From Saccharopolyspora indica (GTDB lineage Bacteria > Actinomycetota > Actinomycetes > Mycobacteriales > Pseudonocardiaceae), in assembly GCF_027853965.1 (NCBI RefSeq), contig NZ_JAQGLB010000036.1:1-50464 (forward strand): 50,464 bases of DNA, in the 5' to 3' direction. Shown one piece after another: positions 40,023 to 49,700 of this stretch. The position numbers and the translations under genes were made by a program. The notes below the pieces were generated by a model, which worked only from the letters and a program-made list of their open reading frames with translations, made no database searches and was not told the DNA's origin. The first letter of the stretch is position 1; each line of letters begins with the position of its first letter.

Positions 40023-41066
40023 TCAGGACTGGAGGTCCACGACGACCTTGATGTCCTCCGGCCTGCGCTGGAGAGCGTCGGTCCACGAGGTCAGCGGGAC
40101 CTTGCGGGTCAGCAGCTCCCGCAGCCATCCCCGGTCCGCGCCCGCCAGGTGCTCCGCCGCTTGCTCGTAGTGGCTGCGGTTGGCGTTCACCGAACCGACC
40201 ACCACCTGGTTGCCCATCACGAACCAGCTGTTGACCCGGTCCATCTCCATCGGGATCCGGTGCGTGCCCGAACCGAGGCCGGTCAGGCAGAGCACGGCGT
40301 TCGGCCCCACCACCTTCATCAGTTCGGCCACCACGACCCCGGCCCCGGTCGCCTCCACCACCGCATCCGGCCGGATCCCGATGTCGATGACCGAGTCCGC
40401 GACGTGGAAGGTGCCGCCGAGCGCCCCGACCAGCTCGGCTTTCGGGCCGGCGCCGCTGCGGTCGTAGACGTGCGTGTCGTAGCCGAGCCGCACGCCGATC
40501 ATCGCCGCGAGCAGCCCGATCGGCCCGGCGCCGGTGATCAGCGCGACGTCGCCGACGTGGCAGGCGCGGCGGCGGATGTACTGGACCTGCTCCCACGCCT
40601 TGGCCACGATCGTCGTCGGCTCCATCAGCACTCCGGTCTCGCCGAGGCCCGGGTCGAGCTTGACCAGGAACTCCTCCGGCACCCGCCAGTGCTGGCTGCC
40701 GTACCCGTCGGCGCGCTGGATCCCGCGCTCGACGTAGCCGCCGGTCCGGCAGAAGTCCCACTGCCCGGCCCGGCAGCACGGGCAGTCGTCCGGACGCCGC
40801 ACGATGCCGGCGACGACGTCGCCCGCGGCGAATCCGCTGCCGGCCGGCGCTTCGAGCACGCGGCCGTGGGATTCGTGCCCGATGATCAGCTCGTCGCGCC
40901 CCGGCGGCGCGGCACCGTGACCGCCGTTGACGATTTCGGCGTCAGTACCGCAGATCCCGACCGACAGCCCCTCCACCAGGACCTCTCCGTCGGTGACCGC
41001 GGGTTCGGGCCTGGTGCTGACACCTGCTGTGCCGGGCACTCCCGGCACCACCGTCATCGCTCTCAC
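40023..41066 (-). CDS. Zinc-dependent glucose 1-dehydrogenase-like (MDR family)
   Basis: 347 residues of the medium-chain dehydrogenase family. Catalytic zinc: Cys39 (GICGTD), His64 and Glu65 (IIGHESHG). Structural zinc: Cys95, Cys97, Cys98 and Cys106 (DDCPCCRAGQWDFC). Cofactor motif ALITGAGPIGLLAA. The order and the C-terminal stretch (FVMGNQVVVGSVNANRSHYE) match archaeal-type glucose dehydrogenases, which oxidise glucose or galactose to the lactone. The gene overlaps the FUSC gene (ATGA at 41063-41066) and follows a sugar porter, supporting a sugar substrate. Confidence 0.88.
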   Translation of the reverse strand: MRAMTVVPGVPGTAGVSTRPEPAVTDGEVLVEGLSVGICGTDAEIVNGGHGAAPPGRDELIIGHESHGRVLEAPAGSGFAAGDVVAGIVRRPDDCPCCRAGQWDFCRTGGYVERGIQRADGYGSQHWRVPEEFLVKLDPGLGETGVLMEPTTIVAKAWEQVQYIRRRACHVGDVALITGAGPIGLLAAMIGVRLGYDTHVYDRSGAGPKAELVGALGGTFHVADSVIDIGIRPDAVVEATGAGVVVAELMKVVGPNAVLCLTGLGSGTHRIPMEMDRVNSWFVMGNQVVVGSVNANRSHYEQAAEHLAGADRGWLRELLTRKVPLTSWTDALQRRPEDIKVVVDLQS

Positions 41067-42241
41067 CGGATCCCCCTCCGCTCGTTCCCGGGTGTGACAT
41101 CTTCGGCTCGGTCACCTCGCCCGCGCCGGAACCGGTGGGCGAACGGCATCCGCTTCGGCACCACCGGCGCGATCACGGCGGGCGGCTCGATTTCGCCGCG
41201 CACCGCGGATGTGGCCTCGCCGACCTCGACCCCGGCGAAGACCATGAGATCGGTGGCGACCACGCGCGCCGACCCGCAGGCCGCGCTGAGCTGCTGATCG
41301 CCCGCCGGATCGATCGCCGCGACCGCGCGGGCGGCGGTCAGCGCCCGGTCGGCGGCCCGCTGACGGGCTTCGCCGTCGTCGAGCGAGTGCTGCAGAGTAC
41401 GTGCGGCGCAGGTGAGTTGGTCGATCGCGGGCGCGAGCAGCACCCGGTTCTCCTCGATGGCCTTGACCGTGCGGACGAGCATCACGCAGCTGCTGTCGAG
41501 CAGATCGAGTTCACCGGAGTGCTCGGCCTCCCGCCGGATGGCGGCCACACCGCGCCACCAGTACGGCGCTCGCCGCGCCACCTCGCGAATGCGCCTGCGG
41601 ATGCTGGAAAGCGCGCTGAGCGGATCCTCGGCATTGCGCAGGGTGTCGATCGCCTGCGCGGCGAAGGCGTTGTCGTGGGTCCGGAGTGCCTCACCGGTGA
41701 GGGAGAGCGCGGTCGCCACCTCGTCCAGCGCCGCCATCTCCGCGCGCCGCAACAGCTTCAGCGGCTCGGCCGGGAACAACACCTGCGAGATCACCAGGGC
41801 CACGCCGACGCCGATCAGCGCATCCAGCAGACGTCCGGTGCCCGCCGCCGGATCGCCGATGGTGACGGTGAGGATCGCGCCGGCCGCGGCCTGGGCGATC
41901 ACCAGCCGCGAGCCGCCCAGCGCGAACGAGATCAGCATGGCCACGAACGTCGCCCCCGCGAGCACGACGGTCCTCGAAACGTTCCCCAGCAGAGCGATGT
42001 CGGCGACCAGGATGCCGACGACCACGCCGAGCATCAGCCGAATGGCGTTGATGCCGCGTTCACCGCGGTCGGCGTTCAGCGCGACGACCGCGGCGACCGG
42101 GGCGAAGAACGGGCTGTTGTTCACCTGGCCGGCCAGCACCCACGAGACGACGGCCGCGAGAGTGGTCTGCAGCAGCGGCCAGAAGTCCGCGGCAACCCGC
42201 CGCCAGGCCTTTCGCAAGGCCCGCCCCGCCTTTCCGGCCAT
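41063..42241 (-). CDS. FUSC-family membrane protein
   Basis: 392 residues. The N-terminal half has about six helices with FWPLLQTTLAAVVSWVLAGQ, FFAPVAAVVALNADRGERGI and a glycine-rich MLGVVVGILVADIALLG, typical of the FUSC/aromatic acid exporter superfamily. The C-terminal half is cytoplasmic and helical. Members export aromatic acids or other toxic metabolites. It starts 5 bases after the sugar porter stop and overlaps the dehydrogenase start, so the three genes form one operon. It might release an acid or lactone produced there. Confidence 0.85.
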   Translation of the reverse strand: MAGKAGRALRKAWRRVAADFWPLLQTTLAAVVSWVLAGQVNNSPFFAPVAAVVALNADRGERGINAIRLMLGVVVGILVADIALLGNVSRTVVLAGATFVAMLISFALGGSRLVIAQAAAGAILTVTIGDPAAGTGRLLDALIGVGVALVISQVLFPAEPLKLLRRAEMAALDEVATALSLTGEALRTHDNAFAAQAIDTLRNAEDPLSALSSIRRRIREVARRAPYWWRGVAAIRREAEHSGELDLLDSSCVMLVRTVKAIEENRVLLAPAIDQLTCAARTLQHSLDDGEARQRAADRALTAARAVAAIDPAGDQQLSAACGSARVVATDLMVFAGVEVGEATSAVRGEIEPPAVIAPVVPKRMPFAHRFRRGRGDRAEDVTPGNERRGIR

Positions 42242-42246
42242 CCGGC

Positions 42247-43671
42247 TCAAGTCGTCTGCAGGTGGAAGCGCTGCCGCAAGGACTTGTCGATCTGCGGGTA
42301 GTCCTCGTTGCGCGTCTCCGGCACGTAGCGGAACACGAACAGCAGCGCGAAGACGCAGATCCCCGCGAAGATGTAGAAGGTTCCCGCCGCACCGATCGCC
42401 GTGACGACGGGCAGGAAAGCGGCGCTCACGGTGAAGTTGGAGGCCCAGTTCACGGCGGTGCAGGCGCTGGAACCGTCGGCGCGCGCCGACGGCGGGAACA
42501 ACTCGCCGATCAGCGTCCAGAAGATCGGTCCCAGCCCGCCCGAGTAGACGGCGATGTAGACGACCATGAACAGCAGGGTCACCACCGGTGGCATGCCCAG
42601 CGCGAACGACGCACCGAGCAGCCCGATGCTGATCGCCATGCCCGCCAGCGAGATGATGAGCAGCGGACGGCGCCCGACCTTGTCGATCAGCTTGATGGCG
42701 ACGACGGCCATGATCAGGTTGATCACGCCGATCGCGATCGAGTACACGATGGAGTTCGAGGCGCTGAGCCCGGTCCGGGTCATGATGGTCGGCGCGTAGT
42801 AGATGATCGTGTTGATGCCGCCGAACTGCTGCACGGCGGCCAGCACCAGCCCGACGATCAGCGCTGGGCGCACCGCCGCCGAGAACAGCGCCGCCCAGCC
42901 GGACTTGCGCGCCTCGCCGCGCTGCTGCGGGATCGGCCGCTGCCGGTGCGCGTCGTGGTCGGCGATCAGCTTGTCCGCGGTCGCTTCGTCGGTGACCAGC
43001 ATGATCGCGTGCTTGGCCTCCTCGCGCCTGCCCTTGCCCAGCAGCCACCGCGCCGATTCCGGCACCAGCCCGAGACCCGCGGCCACCAGCACGAGGGCCG
43101 GGATCGCGCCCATCCCGAGCATCCACCGCCAGGCGCCGGCGGCGGAGAAGATCACGTTGACGACGTAGGCGGACAGGATGCCGATGGTGATCATCAGCTG
43201 GTTGAGCGTGAGCACGCGGCCCCGGATCGCGGTCGGCGCGATCTCGGACAGGTAGATCGGCACCGTGGCCGAGGCCGAACCGACCGCCAGCCCCAGAACG
43301 ACGCGGGCCACCATGAGCGTCGCGTAGTTCTGGGCGGACACCGCCAGCGCGGTGCCGACGAGGAACACCGCGCCTTCCAGCCCGAGCACCGGCCGGCGCC
43401 CCAGCCGGTCGGCGATACCGCCGATCCCCAGGGCCCCGGCCATCGCACCGAGCAGCAGAACGCTGACCACGCCGCCCTGCATCGCCGGGCTGAGGTCGAA
43501 CTCCGGCGCGATGTACAGCAGCGCCCCGGAGATCACGCCGGTGTCGAACCCGAACAGGAAGCCACCGACCGCGATGATCACCGCCCAGACCCAGATCTTG
43601 CGCAGTGCTGCGCGCCGCACATCGGTGATCGGACCGTGCGTGCCCGGTTCGGTCGAGAAGCCCTGAACCAT
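42247..43671 (-). CDS. Sugar porter, major facilitator superfamily
   Basis: 474 residues, 12 transmembrane helices. Diagnostic sugar-porter motifs: FGFDTGVISGALLYI, DRLGRRPVLG (loop 2-3), GLAVGSASATVPIYLSEIAP, RG in AIRGRVLTLNQL, PESARWLLGKGR at the end of helix 6, and DKVGRRPLL (loop 8-9), with PETRN at the C-terminus. XylE/GalP-type porters import hexoses or pentoses with protons. It is the first gene of an operon with the FUSC and glucose dehydrogenase-like genes. Confidence 0.94.
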   Translation of the reverse strand: MVQGFSTEPGTHGPITDVRRAALRKIWVWAVIIAVGGFLFGFDTGVISGALLYIAPEFDLSPAMQGGVVSVLLLGAMAGALGIGGIADRLGRRPVLGLEGAVFLVGTALAVSAQNYATLMVARVVLGLAVGSASATVPIYLSEIAPTAIRGRVLTLNQLMITIGILSAYVVNVIFSAAGAWRWMLGMGAIPALVLVAAGLGLVPESARWLLGKGRREEAKHAIMLVTDEATADKLIADHDAHRQRPIPQQRGEARKSGWAALFSAAVRPALIVGLVLAAVQQFGGINTIIYYAPTIMTRTGLSASNSIVYSIAIGVINLIMAVVAIKLIDKVGRRPLLIISLAGMAISIGLLGASFALGMPPVVTLLFMVVYIAVYSGGLGPIFWTLIGELFPPSARADGSSACTAVNWASNFTVSAAFLPVVTAIGAAGTFYIFAGICVFALLFVFRYVPETRNEDYPQIDKSLRQRFHLQTT

Positions 43672-43894
43672 GGTGACCCCCAGCTCGCTCCGGATGCGAC
43701 CCTGTCGGGATTACCCGGGGCGGCGCGGACCCATACGGACTTCTGCCGGGATACCCCACTCGTGGGCGAGGAGGTCACTCCCCGCAGTCGGCGTCCCGCG
43801 GGCACTCCGGTGACTATCGCCTCTTTGCCGGTGCCGCAACCCGTCGAACAGTGGAGACGGAGCGCCGGAACGCGCTGTTGCAGGAGGGATCGCG

Positions 43895-44143
43895 ATGTAC
43901 TACGGGGGCGGATGGGGCCTTCTCGGCATGATGGTGATGACGGTGGGGATGGTTCTCTTCTGGGTGCTCGTGATCGTCGCGATCATCGCGCTGGTGCGCT
44001 ACCTCCAGCGGAGCGCGCGGGCGGACTCCGGTGGCACCCGTGCCGAGGAGGTGCTGGCGGAGCGCTTCGCGCGCGGGGAGATCGACGAGGAGGAGTACCG
44101 GCGGCGGCTGGAGACGCTGACCGAGCGAAGACGCCGCGCGTGA
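43895..44143 (+). CDS. SHOCT-domain small membrane protein
   Basis: 82 residues; AGGAGGG lies upstream of the ATG. One transmembrane helix (about 8-37) is followed by a SHOCT domain: RAEEVLAERFARGEIDEEEY, then RRRLETLTE. SHOCT is a short oligomerisation or recruitment module often found in membrane proteins. It precedes an Acg-like nitroreductase, and such pairs occur in actinobacterial hypoxia or stress clusters. Confidence 0.9.
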   Translation: MYYGGGWGLLGMMVMTVGMVLFWVLVIVAIIALVRYLQRSARADSGGTRAEEVLAERFARGEIDEEEYRRRLETLTERRRRA

Positions 44144-44263
44144 CCACCGCCGTGCGTCTGTCCACTGTGGTGGGAACTGGTCCGGGCTCCGCCGCGGTCC
44201 GGTGGGCTGCGGAGTCGGGGGTGCCGCATCAGGTGAGTCCGCAGGAGCCGAGAGGGGAACCGG

Positions 44264-45232
44264 ATGAACACGGCCGCAGGTGAAGTCGAAGGCCGCCACG
44301 GGCTGGGGGAGTGGTCGGCGGCGGAATCGGTGGTCATCAACCGGGCGGTCCAGAACGCGCCGTCGGTGCACAACTCACGTCCGTGGTCGCTCGCGCTGCG
44401 CGGTCGGACCGCCGAACTGCACGAGCGACCGGCCCTGCTGGTGCAGCACGATCCGGAAGGCCGGGACCGCCGCATCTCCTGCGGCGCGGCGTTGGCGAAC
44501 CTGGTGCTGGCGATCCGCAACCTGAAGTGGACCGCGGAAGTGGCGTTCGGATCCAGCGCCGGGCTGGTGACCGCCACGGTCACCGCGACCGGGCGCGCCG
44601 AGCCGAGCGAAGCGGAACGACGTCGAGGGGCGGCGGTGCTCGACCGCTGGAGCTGCCGACGTCCGTTCGACGGGCCCGGTCTTCCGGCGAGCACCCGGGA
44701 CGTGCTGCTGGAGGCCGTCGCGGCTCCCGGTGTCACCGGTCGCTGGATCTCCGGCGCCGACGAGGCACTGGGCGTCGCGAGGCTGCTGACCTACGCGGGA
44801 CGCGTGTTCCGCGGCAACGCCGAGTACCAGCGGGAGCTCTCGTCGTGGACGACGGCGACAGGTGACGGTCTGCGCCGCGAGGGGCTCGGTGAGCGCGGAC
44901 TGGCCGCGGTGGGCCTGACCACCGGTCGCACCCGGTTGCCCGACGAGCACGCGCTGGCCGCCCGCATCCAGCGGGAATCGGTGCTCCTCGTCGGTTCCCC
45001 GGCAGACGGACCGGCCGAGCAGGTCCGCGCGGGTGCCGCGGTGGAGCAGGCCTGGCTGGAGGCGACCGGTCGCGGACTGGTCACCTCCGTCATGACGCAA
45101 CCGCTGCACCTGGCCGAGGTCCGCTCGGGGCTGGCGGCCGGTCTCGGGTTCGCCGCGACGCCGCAGGTGGTGATGCGATTCGGGAGGCTGGCGGAGGCCG
45201 CGGACCCGGGGATCGACGCGCCCCTGCGGTAG
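44264..45232 (+). CDS. Acg-like nitroreductase-fold protein
   Basis: 322 residues; AGGGGA upstream of the ATG. The opening VINRAVQNAPSVHNSRPWSL is the hallmark of the Acg family (Rv2032/Rv3131 type), and GRDRRISCGAALANLVLAIR follows as in the family. These proteins have a duplicated nitroreductase fold that binds FMN, with a lid that may sequester the cofactor. They belong to the DosR dormancy response in mycobacteria. The adjoining universal stress protein and SHOCT genes fit a similar stress group here, but no clear DosR box was found. Confidence 0.88.
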   Translation: MNTAAGEVEGRHGLGEWSAAESVVINRAVQNAPSVHNSRPWSLALRGRTAELHERPALLVQHDPEGRDRRISCGAALANLVLAIRNLKWTAEVAFGSSAGLVTATVTATGRAEPSEAERRRGAAVLDRWSCRRPFDGPGLPASTRDVLLEAVAAPGVTGRWISGADEALGVARLLTYAGRVFRGNAEYQRELSSWTTATGDGLRREGLGERGLAAVGLTTGRTRLPDEHALAARIQRESVLLVGSPADGPAEQVRAGAAVEQAWLEATGRGLVTSVMTQPLHLAEVRSGLAAGLGFAATPQVVMRFGRLAEAADPGIDAPLR

Positions 45233-45262
45233 CCGGGAGGCGACGTCGAGGTCATTCACCCC

Positions 45263-46087
45263 TCAGTCGCTGCCCTCTCGGACGACAGCCACCGGGCATT
45301 GCGCGTGGTGCAGCACGCCCATCGCCACTGAGCCCAGCAGGAGCCCGGTGAACCCGCCACGACCTCGGTGCCCGACGACCAGCAGCCGCGCTTGCTCCGC
45401 TGCCTCGGAGAGCTCGGCGACCGGGTGGCCGCGCTGCGCGATCCGCTTGACCTCGACGTCCGGGTAGGCCTCGGTGCACCCCGCCAGTTGCTCGGCGAGG
45501 CCGCGCAGCGCTTCATCGCGCAGTTCGGCCAGCTCGTAGTCCAGGGGCGGTACGACCGGTGCGTACTCCAGGTCCTGCCACACCTGCACTGCCACGAGAT
45601 CGCACGCGTACCGCGCTGCGGCGTCGAACGCGAAACGCAGTGCGGCTCTGCTGTGCGGGGAGTTGTCCAGCCCGACCATCACGGGCCCACTGCCGCGGTG
45701 CTCCCGCACGACCACGACCGGGCACTCCGCGTGCGCGGCCAGCTTGGCGCTGACCGACCCGAGCAGCGTCGCGGCCAGCGGGCCGCGTCCGCGTGAGCCG
45801 ACCGCGACCAGCTCCGCGTCGGCGGAGAGCCTGACCAGCACGTCGGCGGGGTCGCCGCGCACGACCTCCGAGGTCGCTTCCACGCCGGACCGGCGGTCGG
45901 CGAAACCGCTGGTCAACGGATCGAGGATCGCCCTGGCCCCGTCGTCGGTCGTGCGGTCGCCGGACACCATCACGAACCGCACCCGCTCGGCGCGCCGGAG
46001 CTCCGCCTCGTCGGCGGCCCACGCGGCCGCCGCCAGCGAGGCCGGGGAACCGTCCACCCCGACGACAACCTGCCCACCCGAATGCAT
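45263..46087 (-). CDS. Universal stress protein, tandem UspA domains
   Basis: 274 residues, two UspA domains (about 8-145 and 150-272). Each ends in the ATP-binding G-2x-G-9x-G(S/T) pattern: GSRGRGPLAATLLGS in the first and GHRGRGGFTGLLLGS in the second. Each begins with a strand-Asp signature (VVVGVDGSPAS and VMVGLDNSPHS). Two-domain ATP-binding Usps are characteristic of actinobacterial stress and hypoxia responses. It converges on the Acg-like gene 30 bp away. Confidence 0.95.
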   Translation of the reverse strand: MHSGGQVVVGVDGSPASLAAAAWAADEAELRRAERVRFVMVSGDRTTDDGARAILDPLTSGFADRRSGVEATSEVVRGDPADVLVRLSADAELVAVGSRGRGPLAATLLGSVSAKLAAHAECPVVVVREHRGSGPVMVGLDNSPHSRAALRFAFDAAARYACDLVAVQVWQDLEYAPVVPPLDYELAELRDEALRGLAEQLAGCTEAYPDVEVKRIAQRGHPVAELSEAAEQARLLVVGHRGRGGFTGLLLGSVAMGVLHHAQCPVAVVREGSD

Positions 46088-46207
46088 GCCGACCTCCCGC
46101 GGACGTACCGGTCATCACCTCGGGTACCCCGACCGGGACGCGAGCACCGCTGCCTCCCGTCGACCAGCGTCGAGGGCGGGCGCAGGAACTCCACTACGCT
46201 CGTGCTC

Positions 46208-46663
46208 GTGGACGAACAGGCTTCGGGCGCAGCGCGGATGATGGGTGCGCTGCACGACGCGGCCAAGTCGTTGAGCACGTTCGGCTACGACCAGTACCTG
46301 ACGCACCCGTCGGTTCGCTGGCACCGCTGGAACGCGGTCGGCGGGGGTGTGGACCCGCTGGCCGACGTCGGTGTGGTGTTCGACCTGGAGGACGGCGACA
46401 CCCAGGTCTGCTGCGCCGCGTCGATACGGCTCCAGGACGGGCACTTCGTCATCACCGCGGACGTCACGGTCGACGATCCGCTTCCAGGAGGGGCGGGCGA
46501 CCAGCGCTTTCTGCTCGATCTGCCGGAACTCCGCACCACGAGCCTGGACGAGTGCCTCGCCGCGCTCCGCGACTACACCGCTCGCCTCTGCGCGCACACC
46601 TCGGTTCTCGACGACCTCGGCGTCCCCAGAGCCGACCAGGCAGCGAGCGACGCGACGAGCTGA
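46208..46663 (+). CDS. Unknown small protein preceding the NACHT gene
   Basis: 151 residues from a GTG at 46208. TACGCT at 46195-46200 is a -10 box 7 bases before this GTG, so the transcript is probably leaderless. Helix SGAARMMGALHDAAKSLSTF is followed by a beta-rich middle (VGVVFDLEDGDTQVCCAASI, HFVITADVTVDD) and the helix LDECLAALRDYTARLCAH. I recognise no family. It lies 61 bp before a STAND NTPase on the same strand and may be an accessory or regulatory partner, though each gene seems to have its own promoter. Confidence 0.75.
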   Translation: MDEQASGAARMMGALHDAAKSLSTFGYDQYLTHPSVRWHRWNAVGGGVDPLADVGVVFDLEDGDTQVCCAASIRLQDGHFVITADVTVDDPLPGGAGDQRFLLDLPELRTTSLDECLAALRDYTARLCAHTSVLDDLGVPRADQAASDATS

Positions 46664-46724
46664 CCAGATGATCAGTTCTTCGAATCGGTGCCGTGCGAAC
46701 AGGCGTGCGGTTTAACGTCTTCGG

Positions 46725-49700
46725 GTGCACAAGAACGAGATCAACGGCCCAGTACACGGCCATGTGGTGCAAGCGGGTTGCATCCACGGCGGTGTTCACG
46801 TGCACCAAGCGGAGTCCGAGGAGTCGCTGCGCCGGCTGCGCAGCGCGCTGGACGAGGTGACTGTTGCGGTCGGGGCCGGTCGCGGCGTTCGCGTCGCGCC
46901 CGGCGTGGTGCTGACCCACGCCTCGCTCGCCGACCCGGCCGCCGTGTCGCTGAGCGGTGGCCTCGCGCTGATCCGGACCGAGTCCGACGACCGGCTCTTC
47001 GCCTGTGCCGCGCCGGGCCGACCGGCCGCGGACGACCGCGTCGTGGTGGGTTCGACGGTCGGAACGCCGGTGCTGGACCGGCGCACCGGCGGCGTGTGCG
47101 GAGTGCTGGACGGGGCCGGTGATCTCGTTGCGCTGCCGGAAGTCCCGGAGCTGATCTCGGCGGCGCGGCGCAACCACGACTGGCTCGACCTGCTCAGCGA
47201 TGAGCAGCTCCGGGCCGGCGGGTGGCGGCACCTCGGCCCGCGCCTGCGGCGCTACCTCACCACGGTCGCGCAGGCCGACGACCAGCACGCGTACTCGCTG
47301 GTGAGCAGGCAAGCCCCGTCGCTGTCGAAGGTCTACCTCGCTCGCCAGGCCACCCAGCTGGCCGAGACGGCCGAACTGCCGGAGCACCTGGAACGGCTGC
47401 CGGAGGACCGGCTGCTGGAGCACCACGTGGGCGTTCAGGTGCTGGGACTGCCGGGCATGGGCAAATCCAGCCTGGTCCGGCGGCTGGCCGCCGAATCCGC
47501 CCGGCGGTGGCTCGCCGAGGGCGACGGTGCGTTCGTGCCGGTGCTGATCCCGGCCGCGGCGCTGACCACGAACGCCACGCTGCCGGATGCGCTGGCCGAC
47601 GGCGTCGTGCACGGCTTCAGCCACCAGCTGGACCGCTCGCAGCTGGTCGAGCTCCTCGGCGTCGAGCCGCTGCCCGGCGTCGGCTGGCTGGTGCTGGTCG
47701 ACGGGCTGGACGAAGTCCTCGATCCGGCTGCACGCCACGACGTGCTGCGCGCGATCGGCGCGCTGCGCGAGCTTCCGGCGTACCGCGTGCTCATCACCAG
47801 CAGACCGCTGGATCGACGTGGCTTCCTCGGGCAGATCGACCAGAGCAGGTTCCCGACCTTCAGCATCGAACCGTTCACCGACGACGAGCTCCGCGAATTC
47901 GCAGCCCGGGTGCTGCGCGAGCGGCAGCACCCGGCCCCGGAGGACGCGGCGGCGGAATTCCTGGCGCGGATCCACCGGACGAAGCTCCGCGCGCTGGCCC
48001 ACGTGCCGCTGATCTCCACGATGCTCTGCCTGCTGCACGCGGAGAACCCGAACGACGAACTGCCCGACAACCAGTCGCAGCTGTACGGCCGGTTCGTCTC
48101 GTGGCTGAAGGTCAAGCTCACCGAACTCGACGCCCGCACGCGGTTGCGCGACCGCGTCAGGGCGCACGGGCCCGCAGCCGAACGAGCGGCGGACCAGCTG
48201 ATCGAGAACATCGAGCCGCTGCTGCAGGAGATCGCGTTCGGGCGGCAGAAACTCGGCGCGGAACAACGAGATCTGCCGTTGTTCGAGCACGCGCTGGCCT
48301 GGACCGGAGTCGAGCGCCCGACGGGCACGATGTCGCCCGAGGAGTGGGCCGAACTGCTCGCCGACGTGCTGCGGATCAGCGGCCTGGTCATCCAGCCCGG
48401 GAGCGAGTTCCGGTTCCTGCACCAGACCGTCGAGGAGTACCTCGCGGCCTGCCGCCTCGCCGCCAGCAGCGATCCGCGCACCTGGTCCGGCCGACGGCTG
48501 CTCGCCCCGCAGCCGAGCTGGCCCTGGCAACACCTCGAGGTCAAGACGTTCCTCGCCGCGAGGTGGGCGGAGGAGGGCGTCGACCTGACCCGGATGCTCC
48601 GGAGGCTGCTGCGCTGGGGCCGCTGGCGGCACAACATCGGATTCCTCGCCGCACTGGTGCGGCACGGCGTGGAGCTCGATCCGCGGCTCACCGACCGAGC
48701 AGTGCGAATCCTGCGCAAGGTCATCTCGAACCCGGCGAGCGCCAGCCGAGAATGGCAGGACTGCCTGAGGTGGCTGGCGGACCTGGACGAGGACCAGGCC
48801 GCTCTCGAACTGGAGGCGCTGGCCACCACGGGCCTGGTGGACCGGCGTTACGAAGCGATCCGCGAACTCGCCTCGCTCGACGCACAGCGGGCGATGCCGA
48901 GCATCCGGCTGTTCATCAACGACGCGCGGGTGGGCAAGATGCCCAGGACGGCGCTGGCTCGGCACTTGCGCGACCTGGGCGTCGCGCAGGTGCACGCGTT
49001 GTTCACCGAGGTCGCCGAGGACGAGGACAACCACGCGTTGCGCATCGAGGCAGCGGAGATCCTCACCTCGGTACTGGGCCACGATCTCACCGTCATGGAC
49101 CGATTGGCCTTCGACCGCAAGTTGGAGGACGAGCAGCGTCTCGACGCCAGCAAGAAGGTGCTGGCGCACGACGCGGATCGCGGACTGGACGCGCTCGCCG
49201 CCCTGGTGCACTCCGCCGCGGAACCAGCGGTCCGGCGTGAGGCCGTGCGCCTGCTGGAGGAGTACAAACCGGGCCGGGCCGAAGCCGAGCTGACGGCCCT
49301 CGTCGAGTCCGGGAAAGCACCGATCGCCCGCAGGTTCGACGCGGCGAGACTCCTGGTCCGGGAGCACGGGCGGGACGTCGAACTGGTCCTGGAGATCGCG
49401 AAGAGCCGGGAGCTCGACCGCGATCGCCGCCTGACCGCGGCGAAGATGGCCAGGGGAGATGACGACCGCGAGGCCGCAGTCGCGCTCGTCCTGGACATCG
49501 TGGCCAGCTGCGGCGCAACCGACTCGTACCGCCTGGAAGCGCTGAAGTACCTCGCAGGCGTCGACGGCGCCGCGGCCTTCCCGGTTCTCCGCGACTTCGT
49601 GCGCACTCCGAACCAGGCCGATCCCGACCGGTTCCGCGCCGTCGAGATCGCGGCGAGGTGCGCGGGCCCCGTCGTAGTCGCGGAACTCTACGGCGAACTG

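Noticed and set aside
44150..44263. GGGAACTGGTCC-like sequence as a DosR box before the Acg-like gene
   Set aside because: Half-sites do not align with the GGGAC-N4-GNCCC type pattern without shifting a base; too weak to claim.
46464..49367. Long minus-strand frame opposite the NACHT gene
   Set aside because: Low-complexity Arg/Gln/Val-rich translation, no ribosome site, and opposite a gene with intact NACHT motifs.
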